A stretch of 7,897 bases of DNA from Sulfurihydrogenibium yellowstonense SS-5 (GCF_000173615.1 NZ_ABZS01000070.1:1-7897); one strand, 5' to 3'; positions 1 through 7,049 are shown, counted from the stretch's first letter. Program-made: numbers and translations. Notes: a model not told the origin generated them from the sequence alone.

Positions 1-61
1 ATTAGACTCAAATCATGCACCATTTTTAGAAAGGGATATTTTCCAGTACATTGATGATTAA
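1..61 (+). CDS. C-terminal end of an alpha/beta-hydrolase, BioH-like (5' partial)
   Basis: A reading frame enters from the left edge (first full codon at base 2) and ends at TAA 59-61, giving LDSNHAPFLERDIFQYIDD. The NHAPFL stretch looks like the segment around the catalytic histidine near the C-terminus of alpha/beta-hydrolases such as BioH, the pimeloyl-ACP methyl ester esterase (usually GHAPF). The frame overlaps the start of bioC by 8 bases, which supports a biotin-synthesis operon in which BioC adds the methyl ester and this enzyme removes it. Only 19 residues are visible, so the call rests on one motif plus context. Another alpha/beta-hydrolase is possible. Confidence 0.55.
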   Translation, partial: LDSNHAPFLERDIFQYIDD

Positions 62-758
62 AAAAAGAATCAGTCAATCTTTTTCAAAATCTTTCAGGAC
101 TTATCAAAATAAAGCAATCATGCAGAAGCAAACAGCTACCATACTGTCCGAAATGGCTGAGGATTTAACCGGTTTAGGTATAGATTTAGGCTGTGGAACA
201 GGTTTTTTATACGAGAGTTTAAGAAAAAAAATGATAGGCGTTGATATATCTTTAAAGATGTTAGAAATCTACAAATCAAAAAATCCTTTGGCAATCGCAG
301 GAGATATAGAAAAACTTCCATTTAAAAATAATGTATTTGATTTTGCAGTTTCTAATTTTAGTCTACATTGGACAGATTTAAAGATAAGTTTAAAAGAGAT
401 AAGCAAAGTCTTAAAACAAAATGGCATTTTTTGCTTTTGCATGCCAATTGAAGGAAGTTTAAAAATTGTTGAGAATATCTTAGGAAAAAGAAATTATGAT
501 TTTTACTCTGAAAAAGAAGCTATAGAAATACTCAGTGGATATTTTGAAATAATTATTTCATTCCATAAAGAGTTTAAACTTGAATTTAAAAATGGGTTAG
601 AGCTATTAAATCATCTTCACGAAACAGGTTCAGCCATCGGCAAAGAAGGTTTAAGCTTAGGCGAAAAAAAGAGAATTTTTGAAAAATTTAAAAATTACAA
701 TAAAACAGCGGTGCTGAATTTTAATGTATTGTTTGTTAAAGCTTTAAAGAGAGAATAA
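54..758 (+). CDS. bioC: Malonyl-ACP O-methyltransferase BioC
   Basis: This is a soluble class I SAM-dependent methyltransferase of 234 residues. BioC methylates the free carboxyl of malonyl-ACP so that fatty-acid synthesis can build the pimeloyl chain of biotin. Counting from the ATG at 54, residues 7-26 (FSKSFRTYQNKAIMQK region) match the N-terminal signature of BioC. The SAM-binding loop GIDLGCGTG is at about 42-50, the acidic motif VDIS at about 63, GDIEKLPF at about 83, and FSLHWTD at about 102-108 matches the LQW motif of the family. The later LLNHLHETGS also fits BioC. The length is slightly under the usual 250 or so. A TTG at 51 is in frame, but the ATG is the simpler start. No good Shine-Dalgarno precedes either start, so translation probably depends on coupling with the overlapping upstream hydrolase gene. 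A general Methyltransf_11 protein is the alternative. Confidence 0.82.
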   Translation: MIKKRISQSFSKSFRTYQNKAIMQKQTATILSEMAEDLTGLGIDLGCGTGFLYESLRKKMIGVDISLKMLEIYKSKNPLAIAGDIEKLPFKNNVFDFAVSNFSLHWTDLKISLKEISKVLKQNGIFCFCMPIEGSLKIVENILGKRNYDFYSEKEAIEILSGYFEIIISFHKEFKLEFKNGLELLNHLHETGSAIGKEGLSLGEKKRIFEKFKNYNKTAVLNFNVLFVKALKRE

Positions 759-840
759 AATTAAGGTAATTCCTCAATTTATTCCACCTAAACATTTATA
801 TAAGAGTGCTGTAAAAACTTTCGTAAGCTTACTTTTCCGT

Positions 841-955
841 GTCATCCTGAGGCTGTAAAGCCGAAGGATCTCTTTTTTGATTTTTTGATTTGAAAAGAAG
901 AATATGAGATTCTTCGCTTCGCTCAGAATGGCAGTGTAGATTTTTGGAACAGCCT
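841..955. repeat. Dispersed hairpin repeat, copy A
   Basis: The 92-bp core (841-932) has imperfect inverted ends. GTCATCCTGAG (841-851) pairs with CTCAGAATGGC (922-932), and CGAAGGATCTC (862-872) pairs with GAGATTCTTCG (906-916). Between the left arms lies GGCTGTAAAGCC, a small hairpin of its own, and the centre is T-rich then A-rich so the stem can extend. Similarity to copy B at 7050 continues through a non-palindromic tail to 955 (TTTTTGGAACAGCCT). It encodes no transposase. It lies between two convergent genes, bioC and the metallopeptidase. From memory, GAGCGAAGCGAAGAATCTC-like palindromes are scattered in many bacterial genomes and give spurious ILRFAQND peptides. Role unknown: a non-autonomous mobile element, a REP-like element or a bidirectional transcription barrier. 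Confidence 0.85.
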
Positions 956-984
956 CATATTGATTTTTGCAAGCAGCTTCTTAT

Positions 985-1260
985 CTATTTAATCTTTTCA
1001 GCTTCTTTTAGATAGATATCAAGCATTAGCTTAAACATTTTGTTATGGGTTGGATATCTTAAATGAAGCAGTTCATGGACGATCACATAGTCAATAAATT
1101 CCAAACTTTGACATAGTAGCTCTTCGTTAAAGCTAAGTCTTCCATTACTTGAACAGCTTGCCCATTTTCTTTTCATTTTTCTAATTTGTATTTCCTTTGG
1201 ATTAACGTTTATAATCTTAGCCCAAGATAAAACCCTGTCCTTAAACTCTTTATTACTCAT
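985..1260 (-). CDS. YgjP-like (DUF45) zinc metallopeptidase, short form, type I R-M associated
   Basis: This is a 91-residue protein. The RKWASCSSNG segment (about 31-40), IDYVIVHELLHLRYPTHN (about 56-73) and the following MF are the core of the YgjP/DUF45 family of predicted metal-dependent hydrolases. HELLH (62-66) gives two zinc ligands and the catalytic Glu63, and His72 is the likely third ligand. Family members such as YgjP are about twice as long; this one has only the catalytic C-terminal half, but with its own ATG. That ATG overlaps the hsdR stop as ATGA (1257-1260), so it is the last cistron of the restriction operon and should be made with HsdR. Short peptidases of this kind are, from general knowledge, often seen beside hsdR. 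Their substrate is not known to me. The catalytic site looks intact, so I do not regard it as a pseudogene. Confidence 0.8.
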   Translation of the reverse strand: MSNKEFKDRVLSWAKIINVNPKEIQIRKMKRKWASCSSNGRLSFNEELLCQSLEFIDYVIVHELLHLRYPTHNKMFKLMLDIYLKEAEKIK

Positions 1261-4160
1261 GCCATTAAATGACCCAAGATTTTTTCAACGATTTTTTTCA
1301 TAACTTCATCCTGTACATTTCCATCCAGGATCCTATACATTTCTATCTTTAAGTTTCTTTTTTGTTCTTCGCTAACTTTCCAATTTTTAAAATCATTTAA
1401 TGCATTAAATATTTCTTTTGCCACATTTTCCGGGTTTTTAATCTCCGGGAAGTCTTTTAAATCGTATTCTATCGTCTGAAGTACTGGGTCTTTTTCTTCT
1501 TTTTCAAAATTTAATTTATCTTCAATAAGTTGTTTTAGTTCTTCTAACATTTGGTGAGTTTCTATTTGTCTTAGATTGTATCTTTCTTTTAAGTCTTGTA
1601 ATTTTTCTTTAAGTGGTTTGACGTATGGTTTTTTCTCTTCTTCCTCCTCCTCTAAATCCTTCTCTAAGCTTTTTACAAGGTTATAAATATTTATCGTATC
1701 ATCGCCTGCTTTTAGTCTTTTAATAAGTTTATCGTCTATTTCATATATATCTTCTGAGATAAAGTCAATTCTTACACTACTATGTTTATAAATAAGCTGT
1801 TTAACTTTTTCTGATAGTTCTTTTTCAGCTGGTAAGACAGGTTCAAACAAACTTTTTGCTACTTGGTATATATTTGTTAGCTTTTCAAACTCATCTAAGT
1901 AAGGGCTTAAAAATGGGTCTGGTGAAAGTATGTCATATATATCTTTTATTTTTCTGTATAAATTTTTAAATTCGTGATATTTATTCTCATCGGCTCTAAA
2001 GTAGTCTCCGATTGCTTGAAGTCTATTTTCAGGCTTGATGATTTCAAGATACTTGATTACAGGCTTTGCATTTTCTATTAGTTCTACAAACTCTTCTTTA
2101 AGTTTTTCTATGTCTTGGATAGCTTGAGCTATTTCTGATAGGTCCTTTGAATCAAATTCAAGCGCTTTTTTTAGGTCTGATAATATTCCTACAAAGTCTA
2201 CTATCAAACCTGCAGGCTTTTTTAAACCGTCTTTTTCATATGGTCTGTTAACTCTTGCTATGGTTTGAAGCAATACATGGTCCCTCATGATTTTGTCTAA
2301 ATAGAGACAGTATAAGATTGGTGCGTCAAATCCTGTTAAAAGTTTGTCTGTAACGATTAGTATTTTTGGAAGCTTGTTAGGGTCTTTAAAGTTTTCTCTA
2401 ACTTGTCTTTCTTGCTCTGGGTCTAAATGATGTTCTTTTAGTTCTTTGTCATCATTGTAGTATGGACTTATTACCACTTTTGAGTATTCAGGTGGTAGGT
2501 ATTTATCAAGGGCTTTTTTGTATAAAACGCATGCTTTTCTGCTTACAGCAACCACAAAGGCTTTATATCCGTTTGGTTCTACATTTTCTCTAAAGTGTTT
2601 TGCTATAACTTTTGCTATCTCTTCTATTCTTTTTTCGTCTTCTAAGATTATTTTTGAACTTAGATTTTCTATTGCTCTGTCAAGCGTTTCCACATCATCG
2701 GCTTTATTTTTAAGAGCTTCTAAATCTTTTTCTAAGATCTCTTGATTGATTAAATATTCGTTTGGAGCATGGGTATAGTGAAGTCTAAGAGTTGTGCCGT
2801 CTTTTATAGATTCTGCGATGCTGTATTTATCAAGATAAAGATTTTCATCGTCTTTGCCAAAGGTTAAAAACGTGTTTGCCTCTCCTGTAGCTCTTGGCGT
2901 TCCTGTAAAGCCTATGATTGTAGCGTTTGGCAATGCTCCCATTAGATGATTTCCTAAATCTCCGCCTGTAGTTCTGTGTGCTTCGTCAATGAATACAAAA
3001 ATATTTTTTCTTGTGTTGAGATTTGGTGGAAAGTCATCAAACTTATGAATGGTTGAGATTATCAATCCTCTGAAATCTTCTCTTAAACGTGCTTCTAAAT
3101 CTTTTTTACTTTTTGCCCTTTCTACCGGTAATTTTGCTGATTCTATATTTTTAAATAATTGTTGCTCAAGCTCGTTTCTGTCTACTATCATTAAAATGGT
3201 TGGATTTTGGAATTTTGGATTTTCCATTATAAGCTTTGCTGCGGTTATCATCGTAAGGGTTTTACCTGAGCCTTGAGTATGCCAAATTAAACCTCTATAT
3301 TTATCCTCTTCTTCTGCTCTTTGGATAATTTTTTCAACCGCTCTTATTTGGTGTGGTTTTAGTATGACTTTTTGAAGTTGATTATCCTTATAAAGAAATT
3401 GTATATAATCTAAAATTAGTTTTATGGTTCTTTGTCTATCAAAAAACGATTCTATAAGCCTTTTGTAGTCTCCTTCTTGTTGTTCTCTGTAGTTATAAGT
3501 GTCTTTAACTGAACTAAACCATGTTGGACCATATGAAAAGTGTAGGTTATTTGTTATTACAAATGCTTGTAAAAGTTTAAGTATTTCTTTACTTTCTTCG
3601 TGATATCTTTTAACTTGATCAATACCTTCATCTATAGCATTATCTTTTTTTGGACTTTTATTTTCTTGGAATATAACAGGTATTCCGTTGATGAAAAAGA
3701 CTATATCAAATCTATTTCTGTATTTTCCGTTTGTAATTGTAAACTCTTCTATTGCGTGAAATGTGTTATTTGATATATTTTCTGTGTCTATGAATCTGAT
3801 GTTTAAATCTCTTTTTTCTTTTGATGAATAAAATGGCTTTTCTCCTCTAAGATATTTCCAAGCTTCATAGTTTCCTTGTATTGATGGGGGTAGTGTATCT
3901 AACTGTTTTAAAAGATTGTCTATTTCTTCATCTGTTAGGAATGGGTTTAGTTTTTTGATTTGTTGTTTGAAGATTGGTTCTAATATTATCTGAGTTTCGC
4001 TTGTTCTTAATTCATTTAATTTGTCTTTTTGGTTTTCTGTAATTACTTCCCATTTGAGTGTGTAGGTTTCTGTGTCGTATTTTACTGTTTCTTGTTTTAG
4101 ATAGTTAAGTGCTGGCTTTTGGACTGAATTTTTTTCTGTCATTTTAGGATTATATTCCAT
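1257..4160 (-). CDS. hsdR: Type I restriction enzyme, R (endonuclease/translocase) subunit
   Basis: The 967-residue HsdR is full length for the family. The N-terminal PD-(D/E)XK nuclease shows Glu139, Asp152 (RFDIVFF), Glu166-Asn-Lys168 (FQENKSP) and the QVKRY (Q182-Y186) motif typical of type I nucleases. The superfamily 2 motor follows, with Walker A HTQGSGKT (294-301), the Walker B box IDEAH (391-395), GFTGTP (417-422), LIVTDKLLTGFDAP (601-614) and the arginine-finger motif QTIARVNRP (632-640). The C-terminal third is helical, carries a poly-Glu stretch near 837-842, and should dock on the methylase core. The enzyme uses ATP to pull unmethylated DNA past the bound complex and cuts it at a distance. 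The start is supported by GAGGT 8 bases upstream. The gene starts 12 bases after hsdS and ends overlapping the metallopeptidase gene. No frameshift or missing catalytic residue is seen. Confidence 0.96.
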   Translation of the reverse strand: MEYNPKMTEKNSVQKPALNYLKQETVKYDTETYTLKWEVITENQKDKLNELRTSETQIILEPIFKQQIKKLNPFLTDEEIDNLLKQLDTLPPSIQGNYEAWKYLRGEKPFYSSKEKRDLNIRFIDTENISNNTFHAIEEFTITNGKYRNRFDIVFFINGIPVIFQENKSPKKDNAIDEGIDQVKRYHEESKEILKLLQAFVITNNLHFSYGPTWFSSVKDTYNYREQQEGDYKRLIESFFDRQRTIKLILDYIQFLYKDNQLQKVILKPHQIRAVEKIIQRAEEEDKYRGLIWHTQGSGKTLTMITAAKLIMENPKFQNPTILMIVDRNELEQQLFKNIESAKLPVERAKSKKDLEARLREDFRGLIISTIHKFDDFPPNLNTRKNIFVFIDEAHRTTGGDLGNHLMGALPNATIIGFTGTPRATGEANTFLTFGKDDENLYLDKYSIAESIKDGTTLRLHYTHAPNEYLINQEILEKDLEALKNKADDVETLDRAIENLSSKIILEDEKRIEEIAKVIAKHFRENVEPNGYKAFVVAVSRKACVLYKKALDKYLPPEYSKVVISPYYNDDKELKEHHLDPEQERQVRENFKDPNKLPKILIVTDKLLTGFDAPILYCLYLDKIMRDHVLLQTIARVNRPYEKDGLKKPAGLIVDFVGILSDLKKALEFDSKDLSEIAQAIQDIEKLKEEFVELIENAKPVIKYLEIIKPENRLQAIGDYFRADENKYHEFKNLYRKIKDIYDILSPDPFLSPYLDEFEKLTNIYQVAKSLFEPVLPAEKELSEKVKQLIYKHSSVRIDFISEDIYEIDDKLIKRLKAGDDTINIYNLVKSLEKDLEEEEEEKKPYVKPLKEKLQDLKERYNLRQIETHQMLEELKQLIEDKLNFEKEEKDPVLQTIEYDLKDFPEIKNPENVAKEIFNALNDFKNWKVSEEQKRNLKIEMYRILDGNVQDEVMKKIVEKILGHLMA

Positions 4161-4168
4161 AGCTTTTG

Positions 4169-4173
4169 ACCTC
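4169..4173 (-). promoter_or_regulatory. Ribosome binding site of hsdR overlapping the hsdS stop
   Basis: On the minus strand GAGGT lies 8 bases before the hsdR ATG, and its first base is the last base of the hsdS TAG stop. Ribosomes finishing hsdS would therefore stop on the hsdR initiation site. This fixes the hsdR start at 4160 rather than the in-frame Met seven codons in, and points to translational coupling. Confidence 0.75.
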
Positions 4174-5438
4174 TATGTTTTTGCTTTCTTAACTCTAATT
4201 TTTCCTGTCATAAGCTGTTGTAGTAGTGTTTTAAATAGGTTTTGTAGAGCTTCTTTTTTCTTTTCTTCTGCTTGGATTTTTTGGTCTATGGTTGTTAGAA
4301 TGTTGGCTATTTTTTGTTGTTCGTCAAGGGGTGGAAGGGGGATTGGGATTTTATTTAACTTAGAAGTATTTAGAGTATTTCCTTTTATCGCTTTGTCTTG
4401 CAAATTGGAGTAATCAACGGCTGGTAGATAGTAAAATAAAAACTCTTTTAAAACTTTATTTTCTTTCGGATAGATTGAGATAATAGCCTCATTATGATAA
4501 GCATCTACGTTTAATATTGCTGTTCTTCCGATTGTTAACTTGAAACTCATTAATAACGTTCCTGCTGGAGTTAATTTCTCTTTGAATATTTCTTTATGTG
4601 CTTTTTCGGAAACCATCTCAGATGTATTGTTAATATATGGATTTTTCATATCTGAAATACTAACCCAATAATACTTTCCATTTGTCCAATAATCTTTATT
4701 TTTTCTTGGCGGAGTTCTACCAATTTTGAAATTTACTATATCGCCCAATCTCACAACTTCCCAATCCTCTGGAATTAATCCGATTTCAGACTCTTTTAAT
4801 TTAACTTTATCAATCTCGTCAACTGCAACAGCTCCATATGTAAAAAGATGCTTCATCATAGACTTTTTAAGCTGTTTTGTAGCATTTATAACTTTTTCTG
4901 TTTTTTCTGTAGTATTTTGGACAGTAGAAAGAATATCAGTAATAGCCTTTTGCTCTTCAAGTGGTGGAAGGGGGATTTTAAGTCTTGCTAAATTTTCCTT
5001 ATTTATAGCCTTAAATACTGAGCCATAACTTTCTTTTTCTATTAGATGTTTAAAAAACAAAAGAGAATAAAATAAAAATTCATTTATTCCGTTTTTCAAA
5101 TTTAAAGATGCTAATCCTCTACCAATACAGTAATCCATATTAGCAATATTTACATCTCCAACAGGTGCTCTTACAGAGATTAACACGCTACCTTTTTTAG
5201 CTATTTTCAAGGGTTTTGTTGTATATTTTATATGTTTTGGACTAATATTACCAAATTCAGCCTTTCCTTGAAGAAATGGTATTCCTTTTCCATAGGTGTT
5301 ATATGTATCGCCTGGTGGTGATTGTCCCATTGTTATCTCTGCAACCTCTCCCAATCTCATAACTTCCCAATCTTCTGGAATTAAACCTATTTCAGTTTCT
5401 TTAAATTTATTTTCTACAACTTCCATAACTTCCCTCAT
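4173..5438 (-). CDS. hsdS: Type I restriction-modification specificity subunit
   Basis: HsdS is 421 residues from the ATG at 5438. It has the classical two-fold layout: each half has a target-recognition domain (TRD) followed by a long helix. Counting from the TTG at 5441, half 1 starts with EIGLIPEDWEVMRLG (17-31) and ends at IPLPPLEEQKAI (156-167). Half 2 starts with EIGLIPEDWEVVRLG (219-233) and ends at PIPLPPLDEQQKI (366-378). Helical conserved regions follow at about 165-205 and 372-412. The two TRDs between these borders differ (GQSPPGDTYN against GRTPPRKNKD), so the target should be bipartite and asymmetric; its sequence cannot be read from the protein. The ATG overlaps the hsdM stop as TGATG with GAGGT 4 bases upstream. 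A TTG at 5441 and an ATG at 5426 (behind GAGGG) are alternative starts. Confidence 0.95.
   Translation of the reverse strand: MREVMEVVENKFKETEIGLIPEDWEVMRLGEVAEITMGQSPPGDTYNTYGKGIPFLQGKAEFGNISPKHIKYTTKPLKIAKKGSVLISVRAPVGDVNIANMDYCIGRGLASLNLKNGINEFLFYSLLFFKHLIEKESYGSVFKAINKENLARLKIPLPPLEEQKAITDILSTVQNTTEKTEKVINATKQLKKSMMKHLFTYGAVAVDEIDKVKLKESEIGLIPEDWEVVRLGDIVNFKIGRTPPRKNKDYWTNGKYYWVSISDMKNPYINNTSEMVSEKAHKEIFKEKLTPAGTLLMSFKLTIGRTAILNVDAYHNEAIISIYPKENKVLKEFLFYYLPAVDYSNLQDKAIKGNTLNTSKLNKIPIPLPPLDEQQKIANILTTIDQKIQAEEKKKEALQNLFKTLLQQLMTGKIRVKKAKT
4321..4343. repeat. Repeat inside hsdS encoding the TRD exit motif, second half
   Basis: This 23-bp tract matches 4954-4976 at 21 of 23 positions in the same orientation. 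On the minus strand it encodes the PLPP(L)DEQ exit of the second recognition domain. Together with the entry repeat at 4744-4789 it brackets TRD2. Confidence 0.7.
4744..4789. repeat. Repeat inside hsdS encoding the TRD entry motif, second half
   Basis: This 46-bp tract matches 5350-5395 at 42 of 46 positions in the same orientation, 606 bp apart. It encodes EIGLIPEDWEVVRLG before the second recognition domain. Such conserved borders let TRDs be exchanged by homologous recombination. Confidence 0.8.
4954..4976. repeat. Repeat inside hsdS encoding the TRD exit motif, first half
   Basis: Partner of 4321-4343 (21 of 23 identical, 633 bp apart). It encodes PLPPLEEQ at the end of the first recognition domain, just before the central spacer helix. 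Confidence 0.7.
5350..5395. repeat. Repeat inside hsdS encoding the TRD entry motif, first half
   Basis: Partner of 4744-4789 (42 of 46 identical). It encodes EIGLIPEDWEVMRLG before the first recognition domain. The two copies frame a 606-bp unit whose loss or gain would be in frame, since 606 is a multiple of three. Confidence 0.8.
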
Positions 5439-6961
5439 CAATACCTCAATCCAAGCTCAGATAAAACAGCTCTTAATTTTTCCTCTGCTTCTCTTCTTTC
5501 CTCTTCAGCTTCTAAAAGCTCAACCATAGCCTCATTTAAATCTAAAATCTCTTCCTCTCCATTTATAGCCACATACCTTGAAGGACTAAGATTATAATCA
5601 TTTCTTGCTACTTCTTCTTTGCTTACAATCTTACTTAATCCTTCCCTCTCTTCCCAATTTTTATAAATTTCATAAACCTGCCTAATACCCTCATCAGTCA
5701 ATCTATTTTTAGGTCTTTCTTTTTCATACAAGCTTGACGCATTGATTAATAAAATTTGGTCTTTATGCTCTTTGTTCTTGTTGATTACAATAATAACACC
5801 CGGTGCAGTTGTATTATAAAATAAGTTTTCTGGAAGAAGAATTACAGCCTCTATTAAGTCATTATCTACAAATTTCTTTCTTATGTCCCTCTCTTTGTTA
5901 GACCCAACATTTCCACTACCTCTTGAAACGCTACCGGTATCTAAAACTACTGCAATTTTTCCATTTTCTCTTAAAGACGCATACATATGCTGAATCCATC
6001 CCCAGTCTGCTGAGCTTGAAGGCGGTATTCCAAACTCAAATCTTTTATATGGGTCGTTTTTATAAACTTCTTCAGAAAAATTTTGGTTCCACATAGGATT
6101 TGCGGTTATAACATCAAACTTTTTAAGGCTTCCATCACTTTCTTTAAATGCTGGATTTCTCATTGAGTCTCCAAGTGCTATTTCTGTATTTTCCATATCG
6201 TGTATAAAAGCATTCATTTTTGCCATTGCGTAGGTTGTATGGTTTATTTCTTGACCGAAGAACCTTAAAGGTATTGCATCTTTTTTATCTTGATACTTTT
6301 CTTTAAATCTAAGATAACATTTAATAAGAAGTCCGCCGGAGCCACAGCATGGGTCATAAACTTCGTCCCCTTCCTTAGGGTCAAGGATTTTTGCCATCAA
6401 AATGCCAACTTCCTTAGGAGTATAAAACTCTCCGGCACTTTGTCCAGAACCTTCTGCAAACTTTCTAAGCAAATATTCATAAGCTCTGCCAAGAATATCC
6501 GGCTCAACATCATTTAGTCCAAGCCTGTGTCTGCTTAATATATTTATAAGCTCTTTTAACCTGTCATCATCTATAATTCTTTGCCCTGAAACTGAAGCGT
6601 TAAAATCAACTATGTTTATCACACCTTCCAGCTTAGGATTTTCTTTTGCCACTTCTCTAACAGCATCAGTTAAGTACTCTCCAATCCTAACACTTTGAGC
6701 TTTAATATTTTTCCATCTTGCTTTTTCCGGAATGTAAAACCTTACTATGCTATGGTCCATTTCTACAATTTTTAATGCTCTTTCTCTGCTTCCAAATTCA
6801 CTTTCTAATCTACTAATCTCGTCATCAAACACATCTGATAAACGTTTTAAAAATATTAGTGGCAGAATATAATCTTTGTATTTATTAGCCTCAACAGCTC
6901 CACGAATAGCAGATGCCGCCTCCCATAGCCAATTTTCAAGGGTTCCAATATCAAGCTTCAT
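5438..6961 (-). CDS. hsdM: Type I restriction-modification methylase (M) subunit
   Basis: HsdM is 507 residues from the ATG at 6961, normal for the family. It transfers a methyl group from SAM to adenine N6 in the site chosen by HsdS, and forms the M2S core to which HsdR binds. The N-terminal helical domain (about 1-155) begins LDIGTLENWLWEAASAIRGA, a typical HsdM opening. FYTP at about 179-182 matches the conserved (Y/F)TP element. The SAM-binding motif I is DPCCGSGG (about 203-210), and the catalytic motif IV is NPMW (288-291) in place of the usual NPP(F/Y/W). The C-terminus is a charged helix (EEERREAEEKL) that should contact HsdS. A TTG at 6973 would add four residues (start MEDC), but it overlaps the GGAGG ribosome site, so the ATG is preferred. 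First gene of the operon; its stop overlaps the hsdS start. Confidence 0.96.
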   Translation of the reverse strand: MKLDIGTLENWLWEAASAIRGAVEANKYKDYILPLIFLKRLSDVFDDEISRLESEFGSRERALKIVEMDHSIVRFYIPEKARWKNIKAQSVRIGEYLTDAVREVAKENPKLEGVINIVDFNASVSGQRIIDDDRLKELINILSRHRLGLNDVEPDILGRAYEYLLRKFAEGSGQSAGEFYTPKEVGILMAKILDPKEGDEVYDPCCGSGGLLIKCYLRFKEKYQDKKDAIPLRFFGQEINHTTYAMAKMNAFIHDMENTEIALGDSMRNPAFKESDGSLKKFDVITANPMWNQNFSEEVYKNDPYKRFEFGIPPSSSADWGWIQHMYASLRENGKIAVVLDTGSVSRGSGNVGSNKERDIRKKFVDNDLIEAVILLPENLFYNTTAPGVIIVINKNKEHKDQILLINASSLYEKERPKNRLTDEGIRQVYEIYKNWEEREGLSKIVSKEEVARNDYNLSPSRYVAINGEEEILDLNEAMVELLEAEEERREAEEKLRAVLSELGLRY

Positions 6962-6966
6962 GCAGT

Positions 6967-6971
6967 CCTCC
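6967..6971 (-). promoter_or_regulatory. Strong Shine-Dalgarno that fixes the hsdM start
   Basis: GGAGG on the minus strand is 5 bases before the ATG at 6961. The longer frame starting with TTG at 6973 would contain this site, so it cannot use it. The spacing argues for the shorter protein. Confidence 0.85.
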
Positions 6972-6992
6972 AAATGAGAATTTTTTATAAAA

Positions 6993-6998
6993 ATTATA
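6993..6998 (-). promoter_or_regulatory. Candidate -10 box of the hsdMSR operon promoter
   Basis: The minus strand reads TATAAT, a perfect sigma-70 -10 hexamer, about 32 bases before the hsdM ATG. That leaves a leader of roughly 25 bases that includes the GGAGG site. No convincing -35 is found at 16-18 bases; that position falls at the edge of the repeat fragment 7011-7028. In such AT-rich DNA a chance TATAAT is possible, so the support is position plus exact match. Confidence 0.5.
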
Positions 6999-7010
6999 CT
7001 ATTCTTAATA

Positions 7011-7028
7011 CTTCGCTTCGCTCAGAAT
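7011..7028. repeat. Partial right-arm fragment of the hairpin repeat
   Basis: The 18 bases CTTCGCTTCGCTCAGAAT are identical to 7121-7138 in copy B and to 912-929 in copy A, in the same orientation. The rest of the element to the left is missing and the sequence to the right (to about 7045) is only loosely similar, so this looks like a truncated older copy. It lies immediately upstream of the presumed hsdM -10 box. Confidence 0.75.
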
Positions 7029-7049
7029 TACACCATTCGGAAGTTCCTC

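Noticed and set aside
136..321. Minus-strand 61-codon frame opposite bioC
   Set aside because: It is antisense to the conserved SAM-binding region and has no family resemblance.
823..832. Perfect 10-bp palindrome GTAAGCTTAC just left of repeat copy A
   Set aside because: A 10-bp palindrome is expected several times by chance in a window of this size, and copy B has no equivalent.
895..940. Short peptide reading (ILRFAQNG type) across the repeat
   Set aside because: It has no start or ribosome site of its own, and I take such peptides to be translation artefacts of this repeat type.
841..955. Repeat copy A as a classical intrinsic terminator for bioC or for the hsd operon
   Set aside because: The stem is not followed directly by a T-run on either strand (the nearest plus-strand T5 is 8 bases away after AGTGTAGA). 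It may still slow polymerase but does not meet the usual form.
1636..1653. GAGGAGGAGG-type trinucleotide tract inside hsdR, seen as a possible phase-variation switch
   Set aside because: The unit is three bases and in frame (poly-Glu), so slippage would change length by whole residues and could not turn the gene off.
2518..3276. Open frames of about 75 codons on the plus strand inside hsdR
   Set aside because: They lie opposite a well-conserved gene, have low-complexity serine/phenylalanine-rich translations, and show no ribosome site.
4726..5529. Plus-strand open frames opposite hsdS and the end of hsdM
   Set aside because: They are antisense shadows; their matching segments simply mirror the hsdS entry repeats.
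6962..6973. Longer hsdM starting at TTG 6973 (MEDC extension)
   Set aside because: The extension codons are the Shine-Dalgarno GGAGG itself, so the ATG at 6961 is the start.
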